Shown here one piece after another: positions 17,412 to 26,451 of a DNA stretch of 64,000 bases. Position numbers and translations under genes: made by a program. The first letter of the stretch is position 1. Every line of letters begins with the position of its first letter. The stretch comes from Hyphomicrobiales bacterium (lineage in GTDB: Bacteria > Pseudomonadota > Alphaproteobacteria > Rhizobiales > Aestuariivirgaceae): NCBI GenBank assembly GCA_016710435.1, contig JADJVV010000001.1:1200501-1264500 (forward strand). The letters run 5' to 3'. Below the pieces are notes generated by a model. It was not told the origin of the DNA. It saw only the letters and a program-made list of their open reading frames with translations, and made no database searches.

Positions 17412-18361
17412 GCCATGGAACCGCTCAAACCCGCCCGTTTCCTTTTCCGTTCGAGCCATTGCCCCCCGAAGATCGAGATGATGACGGCAGCGATGATGAC
17501 GGCGCCACCCATGAACGAGGACCGTTCCGGCTGCTCGCCCACAAAGAGCCAGGGCCACAGCGGATTGAGCACCGCATCCAGCATGGCAATGAGCGCCAGC
17601 GTCACGGCGGGAACGGAGCGCGCTCCCTTGATGTAGAAAATGAGAGGGATCGACAGCTGCAATGGTCCCATCAGGGCAAGCAGCAACACTTCGCGAAGGC
17701 CCACATTGAAGCCACCGCCCGGCCGCACGTCGAGCCCCATGACATAGGGAACCACAAAACCCAGGATGCCCGCGGCAAAAAATGAGAGAAATCCGCCCGC
17801 GCAGATGGCAGGCGTCATGTCGACGCCGCGATACCGGCGCAGGGCCAGCGTCTGCCCTGCAAATGTCATGGGCACGCAGATGGAAATGAGGATTCCCGTG
17901 AGGTTTCCTCCTTCCAGCTTTTCCCATGCGATGATGCCGACGCCCGCCATGGCCAGTGCCGCCGCAAGCCACGCCGCAAGGCCGGGCCGTTCACCGGTGA
18001 CCCAGGGGCTGAGTAACCCCGTGAAGATCGGTGACGAGGCTCCGATGACCGAGATCGTCGCCGTACTGACGAGTGTGAGTGAGGTGACATAGAGCGTCGA
18101 GCCGAGGGCGAAGAATCCGGCTGAGAAACACAGGGCCACCAGCGGAATGACCCGGAAGCTGGACCACAGGTCCCGGCCATAGACCACCACCAGGTAACAC
18201 AGCAGCACGACAGCCATCCAGAACCCGCGCCAGCAATTGAGCTGCCAGCCATCCAGTCCCGGCATGAGCCGCACGAACAACCCGGAGAGCGACCATCCCA
18301 GAGTGGCGAGCAGCACGAAGCCGATGCCCTGTCCGTAGGATTGACGCGCCGTTGATTCCAT
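17408..18361 (-). CDS. EamA/DMT family permease, gene B
   Basis: A 317-residue ten-span permease. Residues 10-150 and 165-305 are two EamA repeats; GWSLSGLFVRLMPGLDGWQLNCWRG and SVIGASSPIFTGLLSPWVTGERP mark the first. The start at ATG 18361 gives MESTARQ; an earlier ATG at 18403 would add 14 residues and reach further into the spacer before the divergent permease. It lies upstream of and overlaps gene A by four bases, and it is divergent from a third EamA gene, so three relatives sit side by side. Confidence 0.88.
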   Translation of the reverse strand: MESTARQSYGQGIGFVLLATLGWSLSGLFVRLMPGLDGWQLNCWRGFWMAVVLLCYLVVVYGRDLWSSFRVIPLVALCFSAGFFALGSTLYVTSLTLVSTATISVIGASSPIFTGLLSPWVTGERPGLAAWLAAALAMAGVGIIAWEKLEGGNLTGILISICVPMTFAGQTLALRRYRGVDMTPAICAGGFLSFFAAGILGFVVPYVMGLDVRPGGGFNVGLREVLLLALMGPLQLSIPLIFYIKGARSVPAVTLALIAMLDAVLNPLWPWLFVGEQPERSSFMGGAVIIAAVIISIFGGQWLERKRKRAGLSGSMA

Positions 18362-18471
18362 CTCTCGGCCATACCACGGGCTTGCGCCCGGATGTGACAG
18401 CAAAAGGCGTCATGCCTGCCGCCTGTTGCGGCGGGTTGTCTGGTCTCTCCTGCAATGTTAGCTGCCGGTTC

Positions 18472-19386
18472 ATGACTCTTTCTGAACTGCCCGTCCATGA
18501 ACTTGCGGCCCTGGCGACGGCTGTCTGCTGGGCAGCGACCAGCCTGATCGCTGCCGTACCTGCCGGCCATCTCGGTGCCGTCGCCTTCAGCCGATTGCGG
18601 CAGGTGTCCGTGGCGGCAATGCTTGCCGCCTTCGTCTTCGTGACGGGCCGGTGGCAGAACCTCTCTCACCATGACCTAGCCCTGCTCATGGCGTCGGGCG
18701 TGATCGGCATCTTCGTGGGTGATTCACTGTTGTTCACCGCACTGAACCGCCTGGGGCCGCGCCGCTCCAGCATCCTCTTTGCCCTCAATGCCCCCATGGC
18801 CGCGGTGCTCGGCTATGCCTTTCTCGGCGAGACCCTGTCGCCCCTTGCGGTGCTCGGCATTGCCGTATGCGTGGCAGGCGTCATGCTGGCGATCTTCTTC
18901 GGCAAGCGCGCGGGCAACACCCATGTCTTCGAGCAAGGCAAGGGGCCGCTCTGGATCGGCGTAGCGCTTGGTCTTGGTGCGGCGCTGGGCCAGGCCATTG
19001 GTTCGGTGATTGCCCGCCCCCTCATGGCAGGCGGGCTTGATCCTTTCGTCGCTTCCATGGTGCGGATCGGCGTGGCCGGCCTCTGCCTCAGCGGCTTCCT
19101 GCTTCTCCCCATTCCGACCATCCGGCAGAAAAACCCCCTGACGATGAAAGTTGCGCTGCTCACGGTGGGCAGCGGCGTGCTCGCCATGGGCGTCGGCATG
19201 ACGTTGCTGCTCTATGCTTTCTCTGGCGGCAAGACCGGCATTGTCTCGACCCTTTCCGCCACCTCGCCGGCAATGGTGCTGCCACTGTTGTGGATCACCA
19301 CAAAACAAAGGCCCGCCGCGGGCGCATGGCTCGGGGCGGGCCTTGTGATCTGCGGCATGGCGCTGCTTTTTGCAGGCCGCACCTAG
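18472..19386 (+). CDS. EamA/DMT family permease, gene C
   Basis: A 304-residue ten-span permease with two EamA repeats. It differs from its neighbours: it begins MTLSELPVHELAALATAVCWAATSL and has SSILFALNAPMAAVLGYAFLGETL and GIVSTLSATSPAMVLPLLWI, features of the EamA group with PMAA-type motifs. I start at 18472 because the 40 codons upstream (from 18352) are out of character and overlap the promoter region of gene B. Substrate unknown. Ends nine bases before the stop of the dimethylglycine dehydrogenase-like gene on the other strand. Confidence 0.86.
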   Translation: MTLSELPVHELAALATAVCWAATSLIAAVPAGHLGAVAFSRLRQVSVAAMLAAFVFVTGRWQNLSHHDLALLMASGVIGIFVGDSLLFTALNRLGPRRSSILFALNAPMAAVLGYAFLGETLSPLAVLGIAVCVAGVMLAIFFGKRAGNTHVFEQGKGPLWIGVALGLGAALGQAIGSVIARPLMAGGLDPFVASMVRIGVAGLCLSGFLLLPIPTIRQKNPLTMKVALLTVGSGVLAMGVGMTLLLYAFSGGKTGIVSTLSATSPAMVLPLLWITTKQRPAAGAWLGAGLVICGMALLFAGRT

Positions 19387-19395
19387 ACTTGTGCG

Positions 19396-21912
19396 TCAGG
19401 CACGGAGCTTGACGTTCTCCGGATCGTAAGGGCTTTCCGCCACCACCGTTGTCTTGAACATGGAACCGAGGATCTTGATTTCAAGTTCGGTGCCCAAGGC
19501 TGCGTGCTCCGGTTTCACCATGGCGAGAGCCAGTGACTTGTTCACTCGGAAGCCGAAGCCGCCATTGGTGGCGCGGCCCACGAGTTGGCCCTTGGCATAG
19601 ACGGGTTCGGACCCGCGCACATCCGAGTCGCTGTCCTTGATGCCATGCACTTCCATGGTGACGAAGTTCCAGCCCAGTCCCTTTTCACGGCCCGCGACAA
19701 GCGCGTCCCGGCCAATGAACTGGCCCTTGTTGGGATGCACGAAACGATCCAGCGCCGACTCGTAGGCGGAATACTCGATGGAAAGTTCGCGCGGCACCAG
19801 CCGGTAGCTCTTTTCAATCGAGAGCGACGACATGGCCTTGATGCCATAGGGACGGATGCCGAATTCCTTGCCCGCCTCCATGAGGAGATCGAACAACGCA
19901 ACCTGCTGCTCGATCGGATGATGGAACTCGTAACCCAGTTCGCCGACGAAGTTCACGCGCAGGCAGTGGCTGGACACGGGACCGACGCTGATCTGCTTGC
20001 CCGACAGCCACGGGAAGGCCTCGTTGGAAAGATCGGTCGAGGTGAGCTTCTGCAGGAGCTTGCGGGAATTGGGGCCCGCGATCACCAGCACCCCGAGGCG
20101 CGTCGTGATCGGGTTCAGCCTGACGGAACCGTCCGTGGGGCAGAGCTTGTGGAGATAGTCATGGTCGTGCCGCTCGTAGGCACCGGCCGAAACCAGGTAG
20201 AAGCGGCCCGGCTGCCATTCATAGACCGTGAATTCGGCGCGCACGCCGCCACGCGGTGTCAGCAGATGGCAGAGTGCGATGCGGCCCTGCTTCTTCGGGA
20301 TCTTGTTGGCGAGGATCGATTCCAGCCATTCCCGCGCTTTAGGTCCCGACACTTCCATCTTGGCGAAGGCCGACATGTCCTGCAGGCCGACGCTGTCCAT
20401 GACGGCACGGCACTCTTCGCCGACGAAACGGAAATAGTTGGAGCGGCGGAAGGACCACTTCTCCTTGATCTTGCCATCATCGGCGGCGGCACTGTGATTG
20501 TGGTTGGTGAGGACGTCGGGAGAATTGACCTCATCCTTCGACAGTCCATAACCCTTCGGCGCAAACCAGCCGGGACGTTCCCACCCGTAAACGGAGCCGA
20601 AGACAGCGCCCAGGTCCTTCATCCGGCCGTAGCATGGCGTGGTCTTGAGCGGACGGGCGGCAACCCGTTCTTCATCCGGATAGTGCGGCGTGAAGACGTT
20701 GGCGTAGGCTTCCTCGTTCTTGATCTTGAGGTAGCCGCGCGTGGCATAGGGGCCGAAGCGGCGCGGATCGACGCCCATCATGTCGATGGTGGGTTCGCCG
20801 TCCACGATCCATTCCGCCAACTGCCAGCCAGCACCGCCGGCGGCGGTGACACCGAAGGAATGACCCTCGTTCAGCCAGAAATTCTTGAGGCCCGGTGCCG
20901 GGCCGATGATCGGGTTGCCGTCAGGCGTATAGGCGATGGCGCCGTTGTACACCTTCTTGATGCCCACTTCACCGAAAGCCGGAACGCGCGTGATTGCCGT
21001 TTCGATGTGCGGGGCAAGACGGTCGAGGTCTTCCTGGAAGAGTTCGTACTCGCTCTCGTCGGAGGGACCGTCCATGTAGCAGCAGGGTGCGCCCTTCTCA
21101 TACGGACCGAGCAGCAGGCCGCCGTTTTCCTCGCGCATGTACCATGAGGAGTCAGCTTCGCGCAGCACGCCCATTTCCGGCAGACCCTTGGCCTGGCGTT
21201 CGCGGATGGCAGGATGCGGCTCGGTGACGATGTACTGGTGCTCGACGGGAATGACCGGCACGTCGAGGCCCACCATGGCGCCCGTCTTGCGGGCGAAGTT
21301 GCCGGAACATGAAATCACATGTTCAGCGACGATCTCGCCCTTGTCGGTCGTGACGGTCCACTTGCCGTCGTCGCGCTGGGTGATCGCCGTCACAGTGGTG
21401 TTGCGGTAAATCTCTGCCCCACGCGAACGTGCACCCTTGGCCAGGGCCTGCGTCAGGTCGGCGGGCTGGATGTAGCCGTCGTCCGGATGCTGGATGGCGC
21501 CGAGGATGCCGTCGGTCTCGCACAGCGGCCAGATCTCCTTCACCTGCTCGGGCGTCAGGATGTTGACCTTGACGCCGATCGTTTCGGCAACACCGGCATA
21601 ATACATGAACTCGTCCCAGCGGTCCTTGGTACGGGCGAGGCGGATGTTGGAGACCTTGCTGAAGCCGACGTGCTGGCCCGTTTCCTTCTCCAGTTCCTGA
21701 TAGAAGCGGACCGAGTATTTGTGGATCTGCCCCACCGAGTAGGACAGATTGAAGAGCGGCAACAGTCCCGCGGCATGCCAGGTGGACCCCGACGTCAACT
21801 CCTTGCGCTCAATCAGCACAACGTCGCTCCAGCCCTTCTTGGCCAGATGGTAAAGGGTGGACACACCGACGACACCGCCGCCGATCACCACTGCACGCGC
21901 TTCTGTCTTCAT
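19396..21912 (-). CDS. dimethylglycine/sarcosine dehydrogenase-like FAD oxidoreductase with GcvT domain
   Basis: An 838-residue two-part enzyme. The N-terminal DAO domain opens with the FAD loop VVIGGGVVGVSTLYHLAKKG, then SGSTWHAAGLLP, where the His is the usual site of covalent FAD attachment. A central FAO_M segment leads to a C-terminal GcvT-like folate domain from about residue 440 (YFRFVGEECRAVMDSVGLQDMSAFAKMEVSGP, GRATNGGFGF). Such enzymes oxidise N-methyl glycine derivatives, passing electrons to ETF and the methyl group to tetrahydrofolate. The true start is ATG 21912; the open frame upstream overlaps the DUF924 gene. No dedicated glycine-betaine genes are adjacent, so the substrate is open. 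Confidence 0.9.
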   Translation of the reverse strand: MKTEARAVVIGGGVVGVSTLYHLAKKGWSDVVLIERKELTSGSTWHAAGLLPLFNLSYSVGQIHKYSVRFYQELEKETGQHVGFSKVSNIRLARTKDRWDEFMYYAGVAETIGVKVNILTPEQVKEIWPLCETDGILGAIQHPDDGYIQPADLTQALAKGARSRGAEIYRNTTVTAITQRDDGKWTVTTDKGEIVAEHVISCSGNFARKTGAMVGLDVPVIPVEHQYIVTEPHPAIRERQAKGLPEMGVLREADSSWYMREENGGLLLGPYEKGAPCCYMDGPSDESEYELFQEDLDRLAPHIETAITRVPAFGEVGIKKVYNGAIAYTPDGNPIIGPAPGLKNFWLNEGHSFGVTAAGGAGWQLAEWIVDGEPTIDMMGVDPRRFGPYATRGYLKIKNEEAYANVFTPHYPDEERVAARPLKTTPCYGRMKDLGAVFGSVYGWERPGWFAPKGYGLSKDEVNSPDVLTNHNHSAAADDGKIKEKWSFRRSNYFRFVGEECRAVMDSVGLQDMSAFAKMEVSGPKAREWLESILANKIPKKQGRIALCHLLTPRGGVRAEFTVYEWQPGRFYLVSAGAYERHDHDYLHKLCPTDGSVRLNPITTRLGVLVIAGPNSRKLLQKLTSTDLSNEAFPWLSGKQISVGPVSSHCLRVNFVGELGYEFHHPIEQQVALFDLLMEAGKEFGIRPYGIKAMSSLSIEKSYRLVPRELSIEYSAYESALDRFVHPNKGQFIGRDALVAGREKGLGWNFVTMEVHGIKDSDSDVRGSEPVYAKGQLVGRATNGGFGFRVNKSLALAMVKPEHAALGTELEIKILGSMFKTTVVAESPYDPENVKLRA

Positions 21913-22022
21913 GGAAAAACCTGCTCTCGAGATCCGGGATAATGACTCAACACCTAAGTGAGAAAAACTCAACAGGCGTGAAGGCCAGCGACAGCGCCTT
22001 GGCGGATTGCGACACGCGTCTC

Positions 22023-22559
22023 TTAGCCGCTGAAGCCACCTGACTTGAGGAAAGCCACCTCCTCCGGGCGCGACGGGCGGCCCAGCACCGCATTGCGGTG
22101 TGGAAAACGGCCAAAGCGCGCGATGATGTCGCGGTGCACCTTGGCCCAGCGGACCATCTCGCCCTGTCCCATCACGGTAAACAGGCTGACGGCCCGTTCC
22201 TGGCAATCCAGGTCCTCGGCATGCTCGAAGGGCATCACGAACCACATGGCCAGCGGTGGCGGCATGGATTGGTGATCACCACGCGCGACCGACGCCTTGG
22301 CCACCGCCAGCGCCCTGGCATCACCCGCGAAGGCCAGCGCCGAATTGCGGTGGATGTTGCGCGACACCTGGTCCAGGAGAAGGACAAGGCCAAGCGACCC
22401 CCGCGCCGTCGCCGTCCAATGGTCGAAGGTCCCTAACCGCGCTTCGCGCAGGCTGACTCCGAATCGTACGGAAAGCATTCCGTCGAACACGGCATCCTTG
22501 GTGAACCAGCGGCTTTCCCCCGCCTCCAGCCAGACGGCAATCAATTCATCCGGAGTCAT
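22023..22559 (-). CDS. DUF924 family protein
   Basis: A 178-residue all-helical protein of the DUF924 family (TPR-like fold). Typical marks are DELIAVWLEAGESRWF at the N-terminus, LGLVLLLDQVSRNIHRNSALAFAGD, and the C-terminal GRFPHRNAVLGRPSRPEEVAFL. No catalytic role is established. Start at ATG 22559, thirteen bases after the mobB stop, so it probably shares the mobB transcript. The longer upstream open frame is a shadow of mobB. Confidence 0.88.
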   Translation of the reverse strand: MTPDELIAVWLEAGESRWFTKDAVFDGMLSVRFGVSLREARLGTFDHWTATARGSLGLVLLLDQVSRNIHRNSALAFAGDARALAVAKASVARGDHQSMPPPLAMWFVMPFEHAEDLDCQERAVSLFTVMGQGEMVRWAKVHRDIIARFGRFPHRNAVLGRPSRPEEVAFLKSGGFSG

Positions 22560-22572
22560 GGCAGACCTCCCC

Positions 22573-23088
22573 TCAGGACGTACGCGGCCGAAGTTCCATG
22601 TGACGGCAGATGAAGGCCGCGAGACCGGTGACATCATCGCGGTCGAACACGGGAACGGCAGCGCCTTGCACCGCTCCGTTGGCAGCGACCGCAACGACGG
22701 TCGGATCGTCGCCCGCCAGCAACGGGTGGTCAAGTGCGAGATTGCGTACCTCGATCTTGTCATGATGATCGCGCTTGTAGCCCTCCACGATGACGAGATC
22801 GCAGGGCTTCAGGCGCGCCAGCACCTCTTCCAAAGACGGCGGTTCCTGCCCGCGCAATTCATGGATGATGGCCGTGCGGTCACGGCTGATGACGGCAACT
22901 TCCGTGGCTCCCGCCCTGCGGTGGCGGAAAGAGTCGCGGCCCTCGTGATCGATGTCGAAGGAATGATGGGCATGCTTGACCGTCGACACGCGATAGCCCT
23001 GCTCGGTCAGGATACGGACAAGACGTTCGACGAGGGTTGTCTTGCCCGAGTTCTTGAATCCGGCAACGCCGATCACCTTCTGGCTCAT
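22573..23088 (-). CDS. mobB: molybdopterin-guanine dinucleotide biosynthesis protein MobB
   Basis: A GTP-binding helper for attaching GMP to molybdopterin. The 171-residue product has the P-loop GFKNSGKTT at residues 10-18, VSTVKHAHHSFDIDHEGRDS and the G3-like LVIVEGYKRD. Start at ATG 23088 fits the family (MSQKVIGVAGFKN); the extra upstream codons are non-coding. It is one of three molybdenum-cofactor genes here (with mobA and a MOSC protein), split by a permease gene on the other strand. Confidence 0.93.
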   Translation of the reverse strand: MSQKVIGVAGFKNSGKTTLVERLVRILTEQGYRVSTVKHAHHSFDIDHEGRDSFRHRRAGATEVAVISRDRTAIIHELRGQEPPSLEEVLARLKPCDLVIVEGYKRDHHDKIEVRNLALDHPLLAGDDPTVVAVAANGAVQGAAVPVFDRDDVTGLAAFICRHMELRPRTS

Positions 23089-23213
23089 GACATGCAATCC
23101 TCTCCGGCGGGCGGCGCCCTCACCCATGACATTCCGTGAAGCATCTATCACAAACCATTGATTGATCACGCCGCACCTTTTGTCCTACCCACAGGCGTCA
23201 TCGGAGACATCTC

Positions 23214-24110
23214 GTGCCCCACGCACCCCAGGTCAGACATCCGGCGGTGCAGCTTGCGATCGCCCTTGCCGTCAGCGCGTCTGTTGGCGCCTTCGCCCAC
23301 GAGGCAGGCATCGACCCGATGACGACGGTGTTCTGGCGCTGTTTCTTTGGCGCGGTCTTCCTGGGGTCGTGGTGTCTTGCATTCGGTTATCTCAAGCGCG
23401 ACGCGCTCAAGCCGCGCAACCTGCTCCTCGCCATGCTTGCCGGAGCCTTCCTCGCCTTCTGCTGGGTCACGCTCTTCACGGCGTTCCGCATCACCTCCAT
23501 CGCCACGGCCACGCTGGTCTTCCAGAGCTATCCGTTTCTCCTCGTGCTGGGCGGCGTGCTGGTGTGGCGTGACGCTCTCAGCCTTGATGAATTCTTCTGG
23601 ATGGTCTTGGCCTTTGGTGGCGTGGCCCTGGCCAGCGGCGCCCTGGGAGCAAGCCACGCCGACAGCGGCAACTGGTTTCTCGGCACACTCCTCGCAGTGA
23701 TCTCGGCTGCCGCCTATGTGGTGACCACCATGATCACCCGTGTCATCCGCAATCAGCGCCCTGAGGTGACGATGATGATGCAGGCCCTGACCGGAGCGCT
23801 GATCCTCGCCCTGCTGGCTGACTTTCACCAGACGCTCAGCCTGCGCTCCTGGGGCTGGCTTGTGGGCATGGGCGTAATCCACACCGGCGTGGTGATGGTC
23901 GCCATGTACGCCACCTTTCCGCTACTCCCCACACGCGTCATCGCCATCATGAACTTCGTCTATCCGGCCGTCGTGATCCTGATCGACTGGCTGGCCTACG
24001 ACAGGCTGTTGTCGTCCCTGCAGTTTGTCGGCCTTGGCTTCATCTGTCTCGCAACGCTGGGGATGAACCTGAAGTGGCGCATCCTGCCTGCGCGGACGAA
24101 GCGCGCCTGA
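23214..24110 (+). CDS. EamA/DMT family permease, gene D
   Basis: A 298-residue ten-span permease with two EamA repeats. Landmarks are the N-terminal AIALAVSASVGAFAHEAG, MTTVFWRCFFGAVFLG, and TATLVFQSYPFLLVLGGVLVWRDAL in repeat one, and ATFPLLPTRVIAIMNFVYPAVVILIDWLAYD in repeat two. The start is GTG at 23214. It lies between mobB and mobA on the opposite strand; its TGA abuts the mobA stop with no gap (TGATCA at 24108-24113). Substrate unknown. Molybdate uptake is not suggested by the family. Confidence 0.87.
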   Translation: MPHAPQVRHPAVQLAIALAVSASVGAFAHEAGIDPMTTVFWRCFFGAVFLGSWCLAFGYLKRDALKPRNLLLAMLAGAFLAFCWVTLFTAFRITSIATATLVFQSYPFLLVLGGVLVWRDALSLDEFFWMVLAFGGVALASGALGASHADSGNWFLGTLLAVISAAAYVVTTMITRVIRNQRPEVTMMMQALTGALILALLADFHQTLSLRSWGWLVGMGVIHTGVVMVAMYATFPLLPTRVIAIMNFVYPAVVILIDWLAYDRLLSSLQFVGLGFICLATLGMNLKWRILPARTKRA

Positions 24111-24698
24111 TCAGACCAGTTGCTGCTCGGCCAAAGCCAGATCCCTCGGCGTGTTGAGATTGAGAAACGGATCGACAGGTTCCGTTTCCCATGTGGCGGC
24201 CGCTACATCGAACACGACGGCGAGGTCCATCACCCGCTGCATGGTGCGGGCGCGCAACAATTCATCCAGCTTGCCACCGATGGCGGACGACCAGAGCCCG
24301 GTGAGATGATGCACCTGCCCGCCGCTTGCCGCCACGGCAGCCCCCGTCTGCGCACCTGCGTCTGCAAGGCGCGCCACAAGGTTAAGGGGCAGGAATGGTG
24401 AATCCGACGGTACCGTGAGCACGGCGTCAAAACCCTCGCGCTGGCCAAGGCAGAGCACCGCATGCAGTCCGGCGAGCGGCGTTCCCGTGTCCAGCACGTC
24501 CGCCACCACACGCTTCCCGAAGTGGGCAAAGCGCGCCGCTTCTCCATTGGCGTTGATGACGACCTCATCCACCTGCGGCGCGATACGCGAGATCACCCGT
24601 TCAAGGAGCGTGATGCCGCCAAGCGTGACAAACGCCTTTTCCTGCCCACCCATGCGGCGCGACTGTCCGCCCGCGATGATCGCCCCCAGCACACGCAT
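24111..24698 (-). CDS. mobA: molybdenum cofactor guanylyltransferase
   Basis: Transfers GMP from GTP to molybdopterin to give the MGD cofactor. The 195-residue product starts with the nucleotide motif GAIIAGGQSRRMGGQEKA, has DVLDTGTPLAGLHAVL and the metal-binding TVPSDSPFLPLNLVARL, and ends with PFLNLNTPRDLALAE, as in MobA. Start at ATG 24698; the frame upstream lies inside the MOSC gene. It follows that gene by two bases. No molybdoenzyme gene lies in this window. Confidence 0.95.
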   Translation of the reverse strand: MRVLGAIIAGGQSRRMGGQEKAFVTLGGITLLERVISRIAPQVDEVVINANGEAARFAHFGKRVVADVLDTGTPLAGLHAVLCLGQREGFDAVLTVPSDSPFLPLNLVARLADAGAQTGAAVAASGGQVHHLTGLWSSAIGGKLDELLRARTMQRVMDLAVVFDVAAATWETEPVDPFLNLNTPRDLALAEQQLV

Positions 24699-24700
24699 GC

Positions 24701-25291
24701 TCACACCACGGGCATGTGGGGATAGAGCCGGTTCGGCGGCAGCCAGACCGTCATGGCATCGCCCACCAGCACCTCTCCCTCGCGCTCCACCCAGGCAGTC
24801 ACACCGCGTTTGTGCATGGCTGCGGGAACGACCTTGAACTGCACATCGGGATGATGCCGCGCCACCACCTCCGCGATCTGGCTGCAGGGGAGATTTTCCA
24901 TGTCCACCACCAGCGTGGCCCCGGACGGAAACTGCAGGCGGGTGGAGGGCAGTAGCAGCGTGAAGTCCGCGATGCCCGAGACCACCATATTGGCCCCGAA
25001 CCACGACGGATCAATCGCCGGAATGCCCAGCGCCTGTGCCGTCTCCTCCAGTTCTTCGACGGAAAGGATGGTCACCTGCCGGACGTTGCGGATGTCCGTG
25101 TTGCGCTTGTAGGTCTGCAGGGTCCGCGAGTCGGACTTGCGCGTCAGTCCCGCATGGCAATCGCCCTCGGGCCCATCGAAGCGCAGCAGGACCCTTTCCG
25201 TGGCCGACTTTTCAAACCCGCTCTGCCGCGAGGCGCGCTGCAAAAGCTGCTCCACGCGTCCGGGCCGGGGCAATTTGGTCAAGAGCGGCAT
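24701..25291 (-). CDS. MOSC domain-containing protein
   Basis: A 196-residue protein that is mostly a MOSC domain, the sulfur-carrier domain shared with molybdenum-cofactor sulfurases. Family traits are GPEGDCHAGLTRKSDSR near residue 50, RQVTILSVEELEE, PSWFGANMVVSGI (in place of the common GENL) and GVTAWVEREGEVLVGDAMTVWLP. The gene is directly upstream of mobA, which fits a role in molybdenum cofactor use or sulfuration. It is divergent from the tusA-like gene 38 bases away, also a sulfur carrier, but a joint role is only a guess. Confidence 0.87.
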   Translation of the reverse strand: MPLLTKLPRPGRVEQLLQRASRQSGFEKSATERVLLRFDGPEGDCHAGLTRKSDSRTLQTYKRNTDIRNVRQVTILSVEELEETAQALGIPAIDPSWFGANMVVSGIADFTLLLPSTRLQFPSGATLVVDMENLPCSQIAEVVARHHPDVQFKVVPAAMHKRGVTAWVEREGEVLVGDAMTVWLPPNRLYPHMPVV

Positions 25292-25329
25292 ATGGCGTCT
25301 CCTCGCCAATGCCACTATAGGAAGCCTCC

Positions 25330-25572
25330 ATGGCCGACAACCCTGCCGATGGCGAAAGCATGCTCGACGTGACCGGACTGCTCTGCCCCCTGCCCGTCCT
25401 CAAGGCGCGCAAACGGCTGCAGGCCATGCCGGCGGGGGCCATCCTTCAGGTTGTCGCCACTGACCCCATGTCGATGATCGACATGCCGCACTTCTGCGCC
25501 GAGCAGGGCCATACGTTGCTGTCGCATGAACAGGCAGGACAGAACTTTCATTTCAGGATCAAACGCAGATGA
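25330..25572 (+). CDS. tusA: TusA family sulfur carrier protein
   Basis: An 80-residue protein with the TusA persulfide site LLCPLPVLKARK (Cys 18 of the CPxP motif), followed by GAILQVVATDPMSMIDMPHFC. TusA homologues carry sulfur to tRNA thiolation or molybdenum-cofactor synthesis. It overlaps the next gene by ATGA (25569-25572), which suggests tight co-translation with a dimethylargininase-like enzyme. It is divergent from the MOSC gene, so a regulatory region of about 38 bases may serve both. Confidence 0.9.
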   Translation: MADNPADGESMLDVTGLLCPLPVLKARKRLQAMPAGAILQVVATDPMSMIDMPHFCAEQGHTLLSHEQAGQNFHFRIKRR

Positions 25573-26447
25573 CTTTCGATTTTGGCGCTTTCAACAACTG
25601 GGGAACACTGAAGGCCGTCGCGGTGCGCAATCCCGCCCGGGCCTTCAAGTCCGATGCAAAGATCGATGCCGAGTGGAAGGACTTGAACTTCCACTCCCGC
25701 CCGGACCTCGCCAAGGCCTTGAAGGAATTTGAAGCCGTCGAAAAAATTCTCGCCGCGACCGGTGCTGAGGTGATCCAGCTTCCCGATGGTCCGGGCCTCA
25801 CGCTTGACTCACTTTATACGCATGACGCCCTCGTCGTGACGCCGAACGGTCTCGTCAAACCCCGCATGGGCAAGTCGCAGCGCCGCCAGGAGGCCGACGT
25901 GAACGGAGCCTATCTGGAAAGCCTCGGATATCCCATCGCTGGTGAAATCGGCGGCGACGGCAAGCTGGAGGGCGGCGACCTCGTCTGGCTCGACCGCCAC
26001 ACCCTGATTGCGGGCGTGGGCTATCGCACCAACATCGAAGGCGTGATGCAGTTGCAGGAATTGGCGGGTGGCGATGTGGAGGTCCTCTGGTTCGACATGC
26101 CGCACTACAAGGGCCGGACCGATGTCTTCCATCTCATGTCGGTATTGAGCCCGCTCGACCATGATCTCGCGGTTGTCTATCTGCCGCTCATGCCGGTGCG
26201 TCTGGTGGAATTGCTGGAGCACCGGGGTGTGCGGTTCGTCCATGTGCCGGACGAAGAGTTTGACAGCATGGGCTGCAACGTCCTCGCGCTGGGCCCGCGC
26301 CACGCCATGATGGTGGATGGAAATCCCGAGACGCACCACCGCATGCGCGAGGCGGGCGTGAAGGTCGAAGTCATCAGCGGCAGCGATATCTGCCGCAAGG
26401 GCGAAGGCGGACCCACCTGCATGACGCGTCCGCTCATTCGCGGCTGA
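25569..26447 (+). CDS. dimethylargininase/arginine deiminase-like amidinotransferase-family protein
   Basis: A 292-residue protein of the pentein (guanidino-group modifying) superfamily. Marks are the N-terminal WGTLKAVAVRNPARAF, SLYTHDALVVTPNGLVKPRMG, DGKLEGGDLVWLDRHTL with the Glu-Gly-Gly-Asp substrate motif, the His of FHLMSVLSPLDHD, and the C-terminal nucleophile Cys 284 in GGPTCMTRPL. Members include DDAH, arginine deiminase and glycine amidinotransferase; I cannot tell which guanidino substrate is used here. Its ATG overlaps the tusA-like stop (ATGA). Confidence 0.88.
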   Translation: MTFDFGAFNNWGTLKAVAVRNPARAFKSDAKIDAEWKDLNFHSRPDLAKALKEFEAVEKILAATGAEVIQLPDGPGLTLDSLYTHDALVVTPNGLVKPRMGKSQRRQEADVNGAYLESLGYPIAGEIGGDGKLEGGDLVWLDRHTLIAGVGYRTNIEGVMQLQELAGGDVEVLWFDMPHYKGRTDVFHLMSVLSPLDHDLAVVYLPLMPVRLVELLEHRGVRFVHVPDEEFDSMGCNVLALGPRHAMMVDGNPETHHRMREAGVKVEVISGSDICRKGEGGPTCMTRPLIRG

Positions 26448-26451
26448 GAAG

